From Coix lacryma-jobi var. lacryma-jobi (Eukaryota; Streptophyta; Magnoliopsida; Poales; Poaceae), in the NCBI GenBank assembly GCA_009763385.1, contig CM019829.1, positions 41,316,339 to 41,380,338 of the forward strand: DNA of 64,000 bases. The letters run 5' to 3'. Each line of letters opens with the position of its first letter. The stretch's first letter is position 1. The notes under the pieces were generated by a model. It saw only the letters and a list, made by a program, of their open reading frames with translations, did not search any database and had not been told where the DNA came from. A program made the position numbers and the translations under genes. This document shows positions 21,376-34,680 of the stretch, piece after piece.

Positions 21376-22489
21376 TACTATCTTTGAAGCAGTTTAAACT
21401 TGCATACCACTATCCTCTCAAATCTGTCATATCCAACTATACAAGGATGCATTTGCTTCTGCACCGCATGCCCTTGTATTCGTTTTGCACTTCCCACTCA
21501 TTTTCCTACGTTGTTATGGCCTTGCTCTAGCATGGCACCGCCGCCACGCGTTGCCTCCATGCGCCTTGTCCTCTTCTTCCTCTTTGCTAGTCGGTCCTCT
21601 AAGGTCATCATGACCTCACTCTGGCATGACACGGCCACCACATGCTACCTCCCCTGTGCATGCCTTCTCATCCTTGAGCAGGTACCCTCGGTGGGTAGCT
21701 CGATGCGGCAACACAATCTAGTGTTGCATCAGACCTCTTCCTCTCCCTCGAGTGCGTTCTTTGCCTCTCCGCAATTGTCCGCCAGGCGACTAGAGAAGGA
21801 GGACGTGGTGGGAGCCACCTCCACTGTTGGTGAGCAGGGTGCTGAGACGAGCAGGAGGGGGAGCGAAGGAGGACGCGCTTAGGTTGTTGGATGAAATGTT
21901 GGTGTTTTATCTCAAAGGATGTAACACAACCAAACTAAAGGCACAAATAATACAACAGACTAATACAACCCAACCAAACAATACTAAATTGTATTATTCA
22001 TTCAAAACAACTCTTACGTGATGAACCAATCATACTCTCTCTGTATAGTATATAGGTTTAGCAAATCCCATCTTGAATCCCAAATTGTATTACATCTCAT
22101 GACTTGAAGTCTGAAGATGATCACTGTCATCTGATGTGGAGTACCATGAGACGCATGCAATAATTTGTTTGCACCCATTCATCTCAATCAGTGCACAAAA
22201 AGGAATCATCAATATAGTGTCTACTACTACTACTAATTAGGTACAACCTCTTGATGAACTTTGCGACCGACCATGCATATATCGGTCGGGGCCACCTGTC
22301 ACTCTGTCATATTTTCACCAATCTCTTCTCAAGGCCGCGGCATGTACAGCAGCATTGCTTATTTGCTTACAGCCGTTACGGGTTTACGGCCTAATAATGT
22401 TGCTGATAAGATTCAGCGTGTACACGACGACTACACGCGCCCGCGCGCGCATGGCGCCACCGCCACGTCGATCAGCAGCCAGTTAGCTA
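21376..22489. other. Intergenic, including HHP 3' flank
   Basis: An open frame at 21400-21882 has no recognisable domain and poor composition. Near 21905-21990 several CAACCAAAC blocks suggest an old DNA-transposon end. The last ~200 bases before 22490 should contain the 3'UTR of the minus-strand HHP gene; no polyadenylation signal is clear enough to place. Confidence 0.4.
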
Positions 22490-25451
22490 CTAGCATTTGT
22501 CGACGTCCCTCCACTTGAGGTACTCGACTCCGGCGAGGTAGTGCGCGTACGCGCCGGCGATGACGAAGAGGTGGAACAGCTGGTGGCTGTGGCCGACGAG
22601 GTCGAACCTCCCGGGCGCCCACCGCTCGGGGACGCGCGCGGCGTACACGGCGACGCCGAGCCCGTAGAGCGCGCCCATGAGCGCCTCGTACCCCGCCGAG
22701 GCCACGGCGCCCGGCGCGGTGCCGCCGTAGAGGAGCAGCTTGTGCGCGATGGGCACGGCGCCCGACGCGCCCATGCAGGAGAAGAGCGCGGCGCGGAGCG
22801 GGCGCAGCTCGGGCGCCTGGAACGCCGGCACCAGCGACGCCGTCACGGCGGCGGCGCCCAGCGCCGTGATGGAGCCCATGTAGAGCCGCCGCAGCGCCGG
22901 GTCGCAGAGGAAGGAGTAGTAGGCCAGCGGGTAGAAGGAGGTGACGATCAGCGCGGCGATGCCGGCGTAGTCGAGGCGGAGCGTCACGTACGCCGTGCGC
23001 TCCGAGTGGCACAGGATCAGGTGGCACACGCTGCTCGTCAGCAGGCACACCATCGCGCCGCCCAGGTACGCGAACAGCGGCCACCGCGTGATGGGGTCGG
23101 CGGCGGTGCCGGCGTCCTCGGCCGTGGTGGCCGCCGTGCCAGTGCTGCCCTGCATGCAGGCGCAGACATCACGTACAGTACAGATCATCAGATGCAGTTC
23201 TTGTCGGATTTACTGCAGTAAAGAACTCGCTAGTCACCGAAGGGGGTAAAAGTGCATCAGGAAAGAATAATTGAGGTCCCTCCTCAGATCTCAGATTTAC
23301 GACAGGGAAGCATTTATTAATGATTTAAGATGAATTTTCAGGTTAGAGGAAAATTCAACCAGGTTTTATGAATCAAATCAAACATGAACGGTTAATCAGA
23401 AAAAAATTACTGATCTTGGTTCGGCTACAGCACAGTGGATCTGAATGTGTGGTCCATTGTCAGGAGAAACGACATCCAATTACTCTTGTTTGCATGTCTG
23501 CTTTTTCTGTGTGAATTCCCAAACAGAGATCCAGAAGAAGGAACAAGCAGGGCAGGGCATGGATTCTACTCTGTCACCATCTACAAATGCATACCAGTCA
23601 TGTAATGCCTTATTTGTTGCTCGATCAAATCCTTATGATTAGGTCCTGGTTTGAAGCAATCTGTTAACTGTCGTCCTCAACACCTCACTAGTACTGTATA
23701 TGTTTTATCAACAACATGCACGCACCCTATATTATATTTGATTATATATTTGAAAGTTATTAGGAAAAATAATATATATACTATATTGAATACGCTCGCG
23801 TGTTCAGTTGCAAATGCAAGCGTCGCTGTCTCAATGCACTTGTCATGCATGTATCAATCATAATTATAATTGCTGCTGACGAAAACAAATCCAGACTTTA
23901 CACAAACTACTGTAGTCTGGTTGTTGTCCATCACATCAACAGAAAATGTATAGCTACGGTTGCACTGTTTTGGCCGAAACCGTTACATATACACATCTAT
24001 CACTCCAAAGTTTCAGAATTCGGACACATTTGCAAACTCCGGCTGGTTCTCGGCCACTACTACTAGCTTCGTTCTGTTGGCAGGAATCATAACTATTCTA
24101 GTACTACCGTCAACACTTACTGGCACAGAATTAATAAATAAATAAATAAACAAACCAACCAAATTTGTACTGCTGCTTGTGCCAGCCTTGATGAGATTTT
24201 GAAAAGCAGAACACAACAACTAAAGCAGATTAAAGCATGCATCAACAAGGCTGTCTAGAACCCTAGCTAGCAGGGAAAGTAGAAAGGACTTGCTGTGTGT
24301 AAATGCAATGCAGATGCGGCCTGCCAGCAGCTAGCTAGCAGCCCATTAAACACATGCCAACTACTAACCCAGAAGTTAATATGGAAGCCACCTACCTGAA
24401 TCAGTACCATGACACAGGGCCCATTAACAACAGCACATAACCACATGACACTGACAGTCTACTCCTGCTTATTGCTTACAAGGTCAAAGACTTAAGAATA
24501 AATAATAAAACCATTTCGAGCACGAATTACTCATACTATATATGACATCTATGTACGCATATATATCAACGTTGTAATATTACTTAAAGTACTTTACAGA
24601 TAACTATGATAATTAGTTGGTATCATTAATGTTATTATCTTATTATATAAATTTGGAACCGTGGAAAACTTTGACTCTTCAAGATTCTTAGAATGACTTA
24701 TAATTATAATTTAGGATGGACTGATGGAGAGAGTAACAAACAAACAAAGAAAGAAATAGTAGCAGTAATTTAGAACCTGGATCTGGATGGCATGATGATG
24801 AGAGGAGGTGGATGTGTTTGGTGGACAGCTGGTTGGGATCTGCTGACCGTCTTCAGACAAAGCGGCTGAAGCAGCAGCAGCAGATGGTGGCAGCAGGAAA
24901 CACGCTGCAAGTGCCTCGTGCCTCAGCGCTACCGTCATGTTGGCCTTGGCCATCTCCACCAGATCTCCCAGCTGGAATGCAGTGCCACTCCTGCTGCTGC
25001 TGCTGCTGCCGCCGTTCCTTGGAATCACCATTGCTGTGAAGATTGTCAGGCACAGGAACAGCAGGAACCCTACCAAATGCCTGCATTCCAGCAGAATAGT
25101 AGATCGATGTCAGGTAATAAGTATATACCTGCAGTTGCAGGAATAATTATCTGAAGAATATCATCAACAGGTAGAAAAATAAATAAATCAAACTGTATAA
25201 ATCCTGATGGGAATGGAATACAATGATAGATGGACTTACGACCAAACATTGAGGGTCTCGTTGTGGATGGAGAAGATGCTGAGGATGGTCTCCTTCATCG
25301 GCCACTCGCACCGGTAGTAGCCATGGATGAACTCGTTGTCCTTGAGCCACTCCGGCAGTGCTTCGTACCCGATGAGCTCGCACTTGCACTTCTCCTCCTT
25401 CTCATCGGTGGTGCTGCCATTGCAAGCTATGCAGGAAGAAGAAGAAGCCAT
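22490..25451 (-). CDS. Heptahelical transmembrane protein (HHP/PAQR family), 3 exons
   Basis: The only clear host gene. Exons on the minus strand are 25451-25240, 25080-24777 and 23149-22490; introns are 159 and 1627 bp. Splice sites read TC|GTAAGT, GCAG|GCAT, CAG|GTTCTA and GCAG|GGCA. The join gives 391 residues without a stop. The start is an ATG in good context (ACCATGGC; protein MASSSSC); the frame is open upstream without a clear ATG. The N-terminal block, CELIGYEALPEWLKDNEF then NETLNVWSH, is typical of plant HHPs. Seven hydrophobic segments follow: one in exon 2 (LVGFLLFLCLTIFTAMVIP), six in exon 3. The PAQR/HlyIII metal-site motifs are all present: SSVCHLILCHS, LDYAGIA and HSHQLFHLF. 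Plant HHPs are linked to hormone, sugar and stress responses; this one's ligand is unknown. Exon 2 carries a Ser/Ala-rich low-complexity stretch after the first helix. Confidence 0.93.
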
Positions 25452-25750
25452 TGGTTCCTCCTCCAAGCTCACCCACACCACCAAGGCCTTCTAGCTAGCC
25501 TGGAGATGTATAATTCCAGCACCTCTTGGTTGTAGCTAGCCTTGGCTGCTGGTGCAATAGTGGCCCTGGCCTTTCTTGCATAAGACCATAACAATGTGGT
25601 TGTGTTGTGAAGAAGCTGCTGGTCAAGACAAGGAACCATGCATTAGAAGCAAGCTAGCTATATGCTGCTGCCTGGCAATGGTGGTTAGGTTGTGTAAATG
25701 TATGTATAGACTGAAGTTTTGTGTGTGGACAACTAGATGTATACATCTGC

Positions 25751-25807
<57 letters not shown>
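25751..25807. repeat. Compound microsatellite (CT)n(AT)n(AC)n
   Basis: About 24 bp of CT, 21 bp of TA and 13 bp of CA run consecutively, roughly 300 bp upstream of the HHP start codon. It therefore lies in the likely promoter or 5'UTR. Such tracts are length-variable. Confidence 0.95.
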
Positions 25808-26479
25808 TAACTCTCTCTCCTAGCAGTCTTCTCTTGTGCTTGGGAGCCATGTTGCTCTATGGAGCCAAACAAGGAGTGCAAGCAATTTGGACCTCTGAGA
25901 CCATATACTAATAATATTCCAATTTGAGTAGTTGATCCCTCCACGTAGATGCGAAGATTCCCATTGGGCATTGGCTATGTGGACTAGTATAGTTGGGTTT
26001 GACGTGAGGGTGAGAGAAGTGGATTAAATTGCTTGTCCCATACCCCATGTGTGTGTTCACGAGAGAGGTGAAATAAAATCTGTCCCATGTGTCCCTTTTC
26101 TGTTCTTCATTAAGTAGGAGTATTGTATATATTTATGCCTTTCTGGCAGGATTTGATTTATTTGCATGGAGGACGTACTGAGCATTGACGATATGGGTTT
26201 TATTTCGTCCAAGAAATCAAGTAACCAATTCCAGATCAACTTTTCTTTATTGTTGTCGTTGGTTTGTTACTCGATGATGGTTGCTCATCGTCTGAACATT
26301 GTTTTTAATGGAAAGAAATCATGCCAGAATTAGGTGGACAATTGAGCAAGAAAGCCTAGTCCCAAATCGCACGTAACAAAAACAAACAACAATTCGCTTC
26401 AAAAAAAAAACAAACAACAATTAGCATTATAGGAGAATTAGCAAAAAAAATTCTGTTGTTGTCGGTAAATCTTTGAGTG
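25808..26479. other. HHP upstream region, no gene seen
   Basis: AT-rich sequence with no supported ORF. A small duplication of CAAACAACAATT around an A-run lies at 26390-26422. It separates the HHP promoter from the short-LTR element beginning at 26485. Confidence 0.5.
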
Positions 26480-26484
26480 ACACA

Positions 26485-26618
26485 TGTTAGAGTAAATATG
26501 AATAGTACCACATTATCTACCCACGTGAGGTGTTAGTTCTATATACCCTATATAATCAGTCTATAAGACCTCCTAATGCAATACATCATCCAATTTCCAC
26601 CAATTCTATTCTCCTTCA
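26485..26618 (+). repeat. TRIM-like element left LTR
   Basis: TGTTAGAGTAAATATG to CTCCTTCA, 134 bp; it has about 33 bp more than the right copy near its start. Confidence 0.8.
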
Positions 26619-26632
26619 TGGTCTCATTCGCC
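26619..26632 (+). other. Degenerate primer-binding site
   Basis: TGGTCTCATTCGCC directly follows the left LTR and resembles the tRNA-Met primer site TGGTATCAGAGCC with a few changes. Confidence 0.5.
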
Positions 26633-26926
26633 TAGGTTTAGATCCTAACCCTAGCCGCTGCCGTCGTCATCGTCACGCAGCAGATTGGGATCTCCCTCTC
26701 GTCATTGCCGGGCCGCCGCCGCCTCGTCCCTAGGCTCATCGCTGGGTTGTCGTCGTCAACACCTTCTGGATCTTCGTCACATGGAGGCATATAGATCTCG
26801 CCTCGTCCAGTGCTGTCGTGGTGGTGGCCATGCGGTGGTGGCCAGGCTCACCGGCGTCCCAACCCTGAGCTGCAATGGAGGTAGCCGGATCTTGCGTGTC
26901 GCTGCTGACGGGCGGATCTGCCTATC

Positions 26927-28979
26927 TGAAAGGTCGTCCAAATGGCTAGAGGGGGGGTGAATAGCCTATTTAAAAAATCTAGAATCCTGAAACTCACATC
27001 TCAAAACGGATATCAGAACTACCGACTGTGGGGCCGGTACTACCGGGGTTGGTACTACCGGCTCCAAGGGTCGGTACTACCGACAACCTAGGAACAACTA
27101 CGAAATTGAGATGAACGAGATGCAAAATTGAATCTAGCTTATATCAAGGCTTTCCTAAGAGATGTAGATGAAGTTTATACCTTGTCCAAGTAGTGGCTTC
27201 TCCCCAAAGAGTAGATCGAGCCTTCCCACACTTAGAATGAGAGTAAAGGGAGGAAGAACACGAAGAACAAGCATACAAACGAAATAATCCAAGATGTAAA
27301 TCCAACAAGCACACGAGACACGAGATTTAACCCGAGGGCCGGCCACTTCACTAAGAAGCACCTACGTCCCCGTTGTTGAGGTGACCACGAAGGTCGGAGT
27401 CTCTTTCACCTCCTTGCCTCACTCAATCAACCACAAAGGCTAGTTGTGTTTCTTCACTAAGAATCAGAGGGTAATACAAACACTTCACAGTGCCCTCACA
27501 AGTGAGCCAATCATGGGCAACAACCGAAGAACACCTAACCGGCTAGGATTCCAAGAACCCAAGAGTAAATAACACAAATCAAGCCGGAGAGATGTTGGAT
27601 CCAAGTGCTCTAGACGTAGATCGATGCGTCTCACTCTCTAATCTCACTTCCCTAGCTCAAAGCTTGCAAGAGATTCACTTTAGAATCAAAGGGGGAGAGA
27701 GAGGAGGTTAGTCAACACTTGGGAGCTCTCTTTCTTGAGTTTGGGAGCAATGAATCGAAGAGGTGACCGTTGGAAGCCGGCCGAGCGGCTATTTGTACAA
27801 GTCAGCTGCGCCACGGTCGGTAGTACCGACCCCTTGGGCCGGTAGTACCGACTACCTCACTTATAGTCGTTACATGAAGCGTTGACCCGATGGAAACCAC
27901 CGACCCTCTGGTCGGTACCACCGGGGGTCGGTAGTACCTGGTCCTATGGCAGTACTACCGACAGGCCAAACCCGATCCACACAGAGAGCACCAAACTGCC
28001 TCAAACCTTGGTGCCACCAACGGTCGGTAGTACCGGCCCTACGGCGGTACTACCGACAGGCCAACTTTGGATCTACACAGAGAGCATCCAAAACTCCTCC
28101 AGACCACGGTACTACCGACCCCCAGGTCGGTACTACCGAGCCCGGTACTACCGGGCCTATGACGGTACTACCGGTAGGCCAAAAATGGCCCAACACAGAG
28201 AGCCTGCAATCTGCGCACGGAGGGGTCGGTACTACCGGCCCTAGGGTCGGTACAACCGACTTCAGCAACTTAAGCTCCGCGCTAAAACGGCCATAACTCT
28301 TAGCTCCGAACTCTGATTTCAATGATCTTAGACATTTTGGAAAGCTTATTCAGAGGGCTACACAACCCACATGAACTCATGATCCAAAGCACAAAGGATC
28401 AATACAGATTTCCAATCCAAGATCCATCGCTACTCTTTTTCAACCGAAGTTTTCTCCAAAAACTTCTCCGAGTTGATCCAATTCAACTCCAACACCTTCT
28501 CCTTTGCAAATGTGCCAACACCACCAAGTGTATACCACCTTGTGCATGTGTGTTAGCATTTTCACAAACATTTTTAAAGGATTTTCACTTTCACTCACCA
28601 CACCACTCGATCCTAGAAACAACGCAAAGTTAGATCGCTCAAGGTGGCACTAGATGTTAGACGTCATGAGCACTTTTCACCACATCTAGCTAGCCTAATT
28701 TATATCCCTCTTGATAGTCCGGCTTGCCTATACTCAAGATTAGAAGAAGAAATAATCTACCACTTGAGCAAGGTATCTTTTCTCTTCTTCATTTCACCAA
28801 TGGTAGAGCACTTGATCACATGAGTGCTTGTGGCCGTCACCATCCTCCATAGTTGCCACCTTGCTAGCTCCACCACATGGCTTGGTCGTAATCCTTTCTC
28901 ATAAGCTACACACATGCTTATCAATAGGATTAGACCAAATAGGTTTCATCAATTAACTAAAACCAAACTGGGGCTTTCA
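26927..28979 (-). repeat. Copia 3' LTR
   Basis: 2053 bp, TGAAAGCCCC to GACCTTTCA in sense. It holds GGTAGTACCG-type arrays at about 27030-27090 and 27815-28260. Relative to the 5' LTR it lacks about 15 bp of one palindromic unit near 27017. Confidence 0.9.
27815..28260. repeat. GGTAGTACCG / CGGTACTACCG array in copia 3' LTR
   Basis: Many facing copies of CGGTAGTACCG and CGGTACTACCG, interspersed with CACACAGAGAGC spacers that match the GCTCTCTGTG spacers of the array at 340-930. The counterpart in the other LTR is at about 44464-44910. Confidence 0.85.
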
Positions 28980-28996
28980 ATCTCCCCCCTTTTTGG
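28980..28996 (-). other. Copia polypurine tract
   Basis: On the minus strand CCAAAAAGGGGGGAGAT directly precedes the TGAAAGCC start of the 3' LTR, as in SIRE/Maximus elements. Confidence 0.85.
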
Positions 28997-30004
28997 TAAT
29001 TGATGACAACCTATACAAAGATATGTAATTTAAATTTGAGTAACCACATTGATAGTATTAGCTCCCCCTACATATGTGCTATAGAGTTTGGTTCTAAAAT
29101 TGGCACATATGTATGGATATGAATTATGGGTGAGCAACACTATCAATGATGATGCTAAGGCATAAGAATGGACCTTTGAAGCGTGATACCAATCGGAGTG
29201 CACATGTTATACCATCCTTAGCATCATTATTCACTAGACATACATCAAAACTCAAGAACCCCGTGAAATCAACATTTATAATAAGATTCTTGAACCACTT
29301 GAAACAACAATATGTCTAGTTGCAATCCTATACATGCTAATTAAACAATTCATCAATCAAGTCTTATCACTAGCATTCATCACATAAGCATGAATATCAA
29401 TATAAATAGCTTATGCAATGCAACAAACATATGAATATGCACATTTCAAATGCAACATACATGTTTATGAGCTTGCTCCCTCTATTTGTATGCTCAAATT
29501 TCACTAGCATATTATCTTTGTAGCACTTTCTTTCTCCCCCTTTGTCAACAATTATCATAAAGGTGGAACAAAATTTTAAAGGAAGGAGGCAACCATTAGC
29601 ATGAGATACATGTGAGGAGATCGAACTAAGTCAAGTTGTGGCTTAATCTAGCTCATGAACATAAGGTTTTTAACACGGTTTGCTCTAGAGTAAGCTTCTT
29701 CACACATCTTACAATGGTTATCTTACTCACGTTGGTTAAACACATTTTGCTCACTTACTAGATCAAACACTAGAGTTACAAGCTTACAAACAAGTTATAT
29801 GCTACCACTAGATCAAGTCAAACATAGAAGCAATAGTGGTACCATATATACTTCAAATTCATTTGATTTCCAATGAATGAACCTAGATAAGCAATGTGAT
29901 GGCTATATGAACTAGAGCACAATCCTAATAAGAATGAATGCACATGCCAAACAATTTCACATTTGCTTTGTCGGAGGAGAGGCATGTCATACATGGAGGT
30001 GCAT
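28997..30004. other. Copia 3' untranslated internal region
   Basis: AT-rich sequence between the end of pol and the polypurine tract, with no supported ORF on either strand. Some SIRE-type elements carry an envelope-like gene here; none is visible. Confidence 0.6.
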
Positions 30005-30692
30005 TCAACTCATGTTGGAGAAGTCTAGGATATTCAATTCATTCCTTAACTTGCAAAACCTTCTCTCATCTAGTGGCTTGGTGAAGATATCGGCAAGTTG
30101 ATCATCGGTGCCCACACTTTCAATAGATATGTCTTTCTTTGCTTGATGATCTCTAATGAAGTGATGCCTTATGTCAATGTGCTTTGTTCTTGAATGTTGA
30201 ACCGAGTTGGTGGCTATTTTGACGGCACTCTCATTATCACATAGCAATGGGACTTGTCCAAACTTGACTCCATAATCTTGCAATGTTGCTTTCATCCATA
30301 GCAATTGTGCACAACAACTACCCGCGGATATGTATTCGGCTTCGGCCGTAGAGAGTGCAACACTATTTTGCTTCTTTGATGTCCATGAGACAAGTGATCT
30401 TCCAAGCAATTGACAAGTGCCCGATGTGCTCTTCCTATCCACCTTGCATCCCGCATAGTCGGAATCCGAGTATCCAATTAATTCAAACTGAGAGCCCTTG
30501 GGATACCATAGTCCAACATTTGGAGTGTGCTTCAAATATCTCAATATTCTTTTGGTTGCCTTCAAATGACTTTCCCTTGGAGAAGCTTGGAACCTTGCAC
30601 ACATGCACACACTAAACATAACATCCGGTCTTGATGCTGTCACATAGAGTAAGCTTCCAATCATTGACCGATACAACTTTTGATCCACCATG
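30005..30692 (-). pseudogene. pol: Copia pol C-terminal part: end of RT and RNase H
   Basis: This continues the pol fragment at 38943-41437 in the same frame once the nested LTR and one TSD are set aside. It starts at YRSMIGSLLYVTASRPD and includes the copia motif HLKATKRILRYLK. RNase H motifs are GYSDSDYAGC, RKSTSGTCQLLG, ALSTAEAEY, CDNESAVKI and the terminal TKHIDIRHHFIRDH. The protein ends DFSNMS. RNase H removes RNA from the RNA-DNA hybrid during reverse transcription. Separation from the rest of pol by 8.2 kb of inserted LTR makes this copy non-functional. Confidence 0.92.
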
Positions 30693-33600
30693 TGTGACGG
30701 AACGGCCCTAATCTCATGGCCCACGTGTCCCTGTCAACCTCTGACAGCTGAACCCATGTTCCATGTGATTAAGACCTGTTCGCCACCGGGCTACATCAGT
30801 GCCCAATGTCCGCAGGATCATCTCACAATTCGGTTACAGCATTGCATACTTTTACAAATAACATCGGAATAAAGAGCGGAAGACTTAAATAACATTAGTT
30901 TTACAAAGCAGGGTTCCAAATAGAAATTAAGGTGCAGTTATTACAAACCAAGTTCTGATAATAGAAATAGACAAAGGCAACGTAGCGGAGTACAACAAAA
31001 TAAAGATACTGATAATCACCCAGCCCGAGGGTGCACAACTATTCTTCGGCCTCATCGGCCTCTTCCTGGACGATGGTCATGCAGCAGGGCGCAAGGCACA
31101 TCGGGGTCTCAGTCATACCTGCAGCATGGGTAACAAACCCTGAGTACTGAGGTACTCAACAAGACTTACCCGACTAAGAAAAAGGGAGAAGACTCAGGAA
31201 TGAGAGGCTTAGGGTAGTCAAGGTAAGGTTTAAGCAAGATCAAGTATTTTGCAGAAAAGCATTTTTGTAAACCTTATTTTATTTTGGAAAGATTCAGCAT
31301 TCCTCAATTCTTCATCGTTCATGATTCATTTTACATTTCAAAACATTCCTAGTTGAGAACCACTCTCCGTTGACAGTCAGTGGACCAAGTCTCCATAACC
31401 GAGGAGCAACGTTAATCCGGATAAATAATACTCAGCTGAGGATCCCTATCCACACTGCATATGTAGAACCCAAGCTTGCATATGCCAACTCGTCTACCAC
31501 GATTCCTCCAAGATTGGGCCCGGTCCTACTGTAACGTAACAGCCCTAAACCCATGGCCCACTGATCACCGTCAACCACTGACAGTCGATCCGTACAGCCA
31601 AGAGATTAAGACCGGTTCCGCTACTGGGCTACATCAGTGCCCGATGTCCGCAGGATCATCTCACAATTCAGTTACAATCTCTTGAACATTTTGACAAATA
31701 ACATCGGAGTAAATAGCGGAAGACTTAGATAACAATAGTTTTACAAACCAGGGTTCAACATAAATTCAAAGTGAAGTTATTACAGACCATAGTTCAAATA
31801 GATAGAGTTGGCAGAGTAGCGCATGACAACAACTAAAGGGTAAAGATACTTCACCCAGCCCGAGGGTGAATAATCACTCATCGGCCTCATCGGCCTCTTC
31901 CTGAACAACAGTCACACAGCAGGGTCCAAGGCATACTGAGGAATCTGCCATACCTGCAACATGGGTAATAAAACCCTGAGTACAAAGGTACTCAACAAGA
32001 CTTACCCGACTAAAGAAAAAGGGAGAAGACTCAGGTATGAGAGGCTTAGGGTAGTCAAGGTAAAGCTTTAAGCAAGTTCAAGTATTTTGCGGAAAAAGCA
32101 TTTTTGTAAACCTTATTTTATTTTGGAAAGATTCAGTCTTCCTCAATTCTTCATCATTCATGATTCATTTTATATTTCAAAACATTCCTAGTTGAGAACC
32201 ACTCTCCGTTGACAGTCAGTGGACCAAGTCTCCATAACCGAGGAGCAACGTTAATCCGGATAAATAATACTCAGCTGAGGATCCCTATTCACACTGCATA
32301 TGTAGCACCCAAGCTTGCATATGCCAACTCGTCTTCCACGATTCCTCCAAGATTGGGCCCGGTCCTACGCCACCCGGAAGTACAGTACACCACTCCAATC
32401 CGGGACTCTAACCCACGTGGGTACATGCTACTTCCGCCATCTCTCCACTCCCAGTGCGCGGTTGTCGGTCCAATAATGGATTTCTCGGAGCCAGAGCTTT
32501 CCGTAGTATGTGAATAGTTACAAGTCTTGACCAGCAGGCCCCCATACAGATGGTCCCTACATTTTTCCGCCAGCGACAAGCACCTCGGGACTCTAACCCA
32601 AGAGTACAGGTCCTGTCGGTTTTTCAACCCTGTCCCGGTCGGTGTCAACTGTTGAGTCCCGGACTACAACATGACGGCACCGTACGCGCGACAACCCCTC
32701 CTTCCCATTGACTAAGTACGGATCAGATACTTAGCCAATAGTGGGAGTAAACCAGAAATTCCCATAAAGTTTCTTTCAGTGATCACACTTTTGAAATTGG
32801 CACTTTTATTGCAAAGTCTAATTCCATAAGCATTGCTAAGCATTTTTCAAATACTTTTGAAAAGCAGGCTTCGGGTGTATCAGTGGTCAAGGTGGATAAT
32901 GCATCAGTTAGGATATCACTCAACTCCTATAAACCTAATGCAATAATTTAACTCAAAAGCATTTAAGGAAATCACTTTATAAATTCAAGGAAGGGTTAAA
33001 TGCACCGGGGCTTGCCTTGAATGGCAAAAAGGACGAACTCGGGGTTGGAGTAGGTGTCGGAGCTCGGGGTCGCCTCGGGGACAGATCCTTCGGTGGCTAC
33101 CTCGACTTCAGGTCCTTCTTCGTCAACTATACGGATGCAATGATGAATGCTCATGAGAATGATGATATGGACTTATGGTGCAAGACAATTCCACTGATTC
33201 TAGATTACTCTTAAACAAGGCATAGTCGAAATCTAGGTTGAGCATAAAAGGTAACCATTTCTTCCTTAAGCAATATTGATTAAACTAGCCCTTATTATAA
33301 TTATCCTAAGCATCAACCAATCATAGCATCACCACCATCATAGACCAAAGGGTAGGGGTCTATGAACATCAATCAATCCAAAGATCACATCATCAAACAC
33401 CTATTACCAACCCTAATCACTTTTTCCTATTTTCCTAAATTAATTAAAAAGGTCATTTTATGAAGTTGCTCCAAAAATTACCAAATTAATCACATAAGTT
33501 CATTATGGTGTAGATAGATGGCAAAACAAATTTCATAATTTTTGGAGGTCATTAAGGTGCTCAAATAAAATCAGACATTAATTAGCAAAAGGCACTATTT

Positions 33601-33939
33601 AACAATTAAAATAAAAGCTCAAAAAATCAACTTGTTCCAAAAGACTTCAAAATTTTACCAGAGACTCAGAAAGGCATAACTAGCACATAAAAATTTATCT
33701 CCAGAATTTTGGAGTTAAAGATCACTCTCCAAAAATACCAAAACCTCCATTTTTCAATTAAAATGGGAATTTTACATTTTTAAATCTTTGCACAAAACTC
33801 AAGTTTCATATTTTTATAAAATACTCCAGAGCATAAAGAGTCTATCACAAAAATTTCAGAATTTTTGGATGCACACAGAAAATCATACAAAAAAGAGAAA
33901 ACAGAACACTATTCACATCTCTCAGAAAAAGAGAAGAGC

Positions 33940-34320
33940 ACTGTGCTCCTTCTAGGCCGGGCTCGGCGAATCGCGGGGCTCGGGCGAATCGCGCGGGGCT
34001 CGGTCGAGACGGGCTCGGTCGAGACGGGCTCGGTCGAGACGGAAGCGACAGCCTCGTCCGAGGCCTGGCCCGGAGGCTCGGGCGAGACGGAGAAGTAAGC
34101 CTCCGTCCGAGGCCTGACTCGGGCGAAGCGGAGAGCATGCGTCGCCGAGGCTTGGGCTCGGGCGAAGCGGAGGGCATGCGCTCGCCGAGGCTTGGGCTCG
34201 GGCGAAGCGGAGTGGAAGCAGAGACCGGAGGCTCGGATGCTTACCACGGGTCGGAGGCAGGGCTCGAGGGTGAGGCTCGACTCGTTCTCGAGGGTGAGGC
34301 TCGGCACGTTCTCGAGGGAG
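33940..34320. repeat. GC-rich minisatellite in inner long LTR
   Basis: Repeats of GGCTCGGGCGAAGCGGA and GGCTCGGTCGAGACG recur; three exact 18-bp copies lie at about 33998-34050. In sense it lies downstream of the TATA box, in the transcribed leader. The outer LTR has the counterpart at about 37225-37640. Confidence 0.75.
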
Positions 34321-34670
34321 AAGACGACCGCGGCGGCGCTCCGGCGATCCGGCGGTCCTGCGCAACACACGAGACCGCAAGGGCCGGGTTAGAGTCGCGC
34401 GGGGCCAAGGAATACGACACGGGGGTCGGTGAGGGATGATCATGGCCGGAGGCGGTGAATTTCACGAACCCGAGCTCGCCGGGTTTCTGCCGGAGATGGG
34501 AACGGCGAGCTTACGCCGGGCGATAGGAGGCGGGGAAGGTGAAATTGAAGGGTGGGAAAGCTTCACGAGCTCAAGGCGGAGCTTCTGAGCTAGGTGGTGG
34601 AGCGGCGGAGGCTCGGGCTTGCTCTGGCTACGGTGGCGGAGGTGAGTGAGGAGCTCGGGGCTCCGGCGGC

Positions 34671-34680
34671 TTATATAGCC
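34671..34680 (-). promoter_or_regulatory. Inner long LTR TATA box
   Basis: GCTATATAAG on the minus strand with GC-rich flanks; the equivalent site in the outer LTR is CCTATTTAAG at 37971-37980. Confidence 0.65.

Noticed and set aside
21400..21882. 160-residue plus-strand ORF
   Set aside because: Hydrophobic and Ser-rich without recognisable domain, no gene structure around it.
19645..21990. Possible DNA transposon with GTTGTTTGGTT-like inverted ends around the solo LTR
   Set aside because: Only short, imperfect matches; no TSD found.
22541..23221. Long plus-strand ORF, Arg/Ala-rich
   Set aside because: It is the GC-rich complement of the HHP last exon; the minus strand has clear family motifs.
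28322..28633. ORF repeated at 44972-45283
   Set aside because: The two copies lie in the two LTRs of one element; conservation reflects recent LTR identity, not selection.
33909..34443. Long minus-strand ORFs rich in Arg, Pro and Ser
   Set aside because: They come from a GC-rich minisatellite in the LTR leader; all frames look similar and contain no domain.
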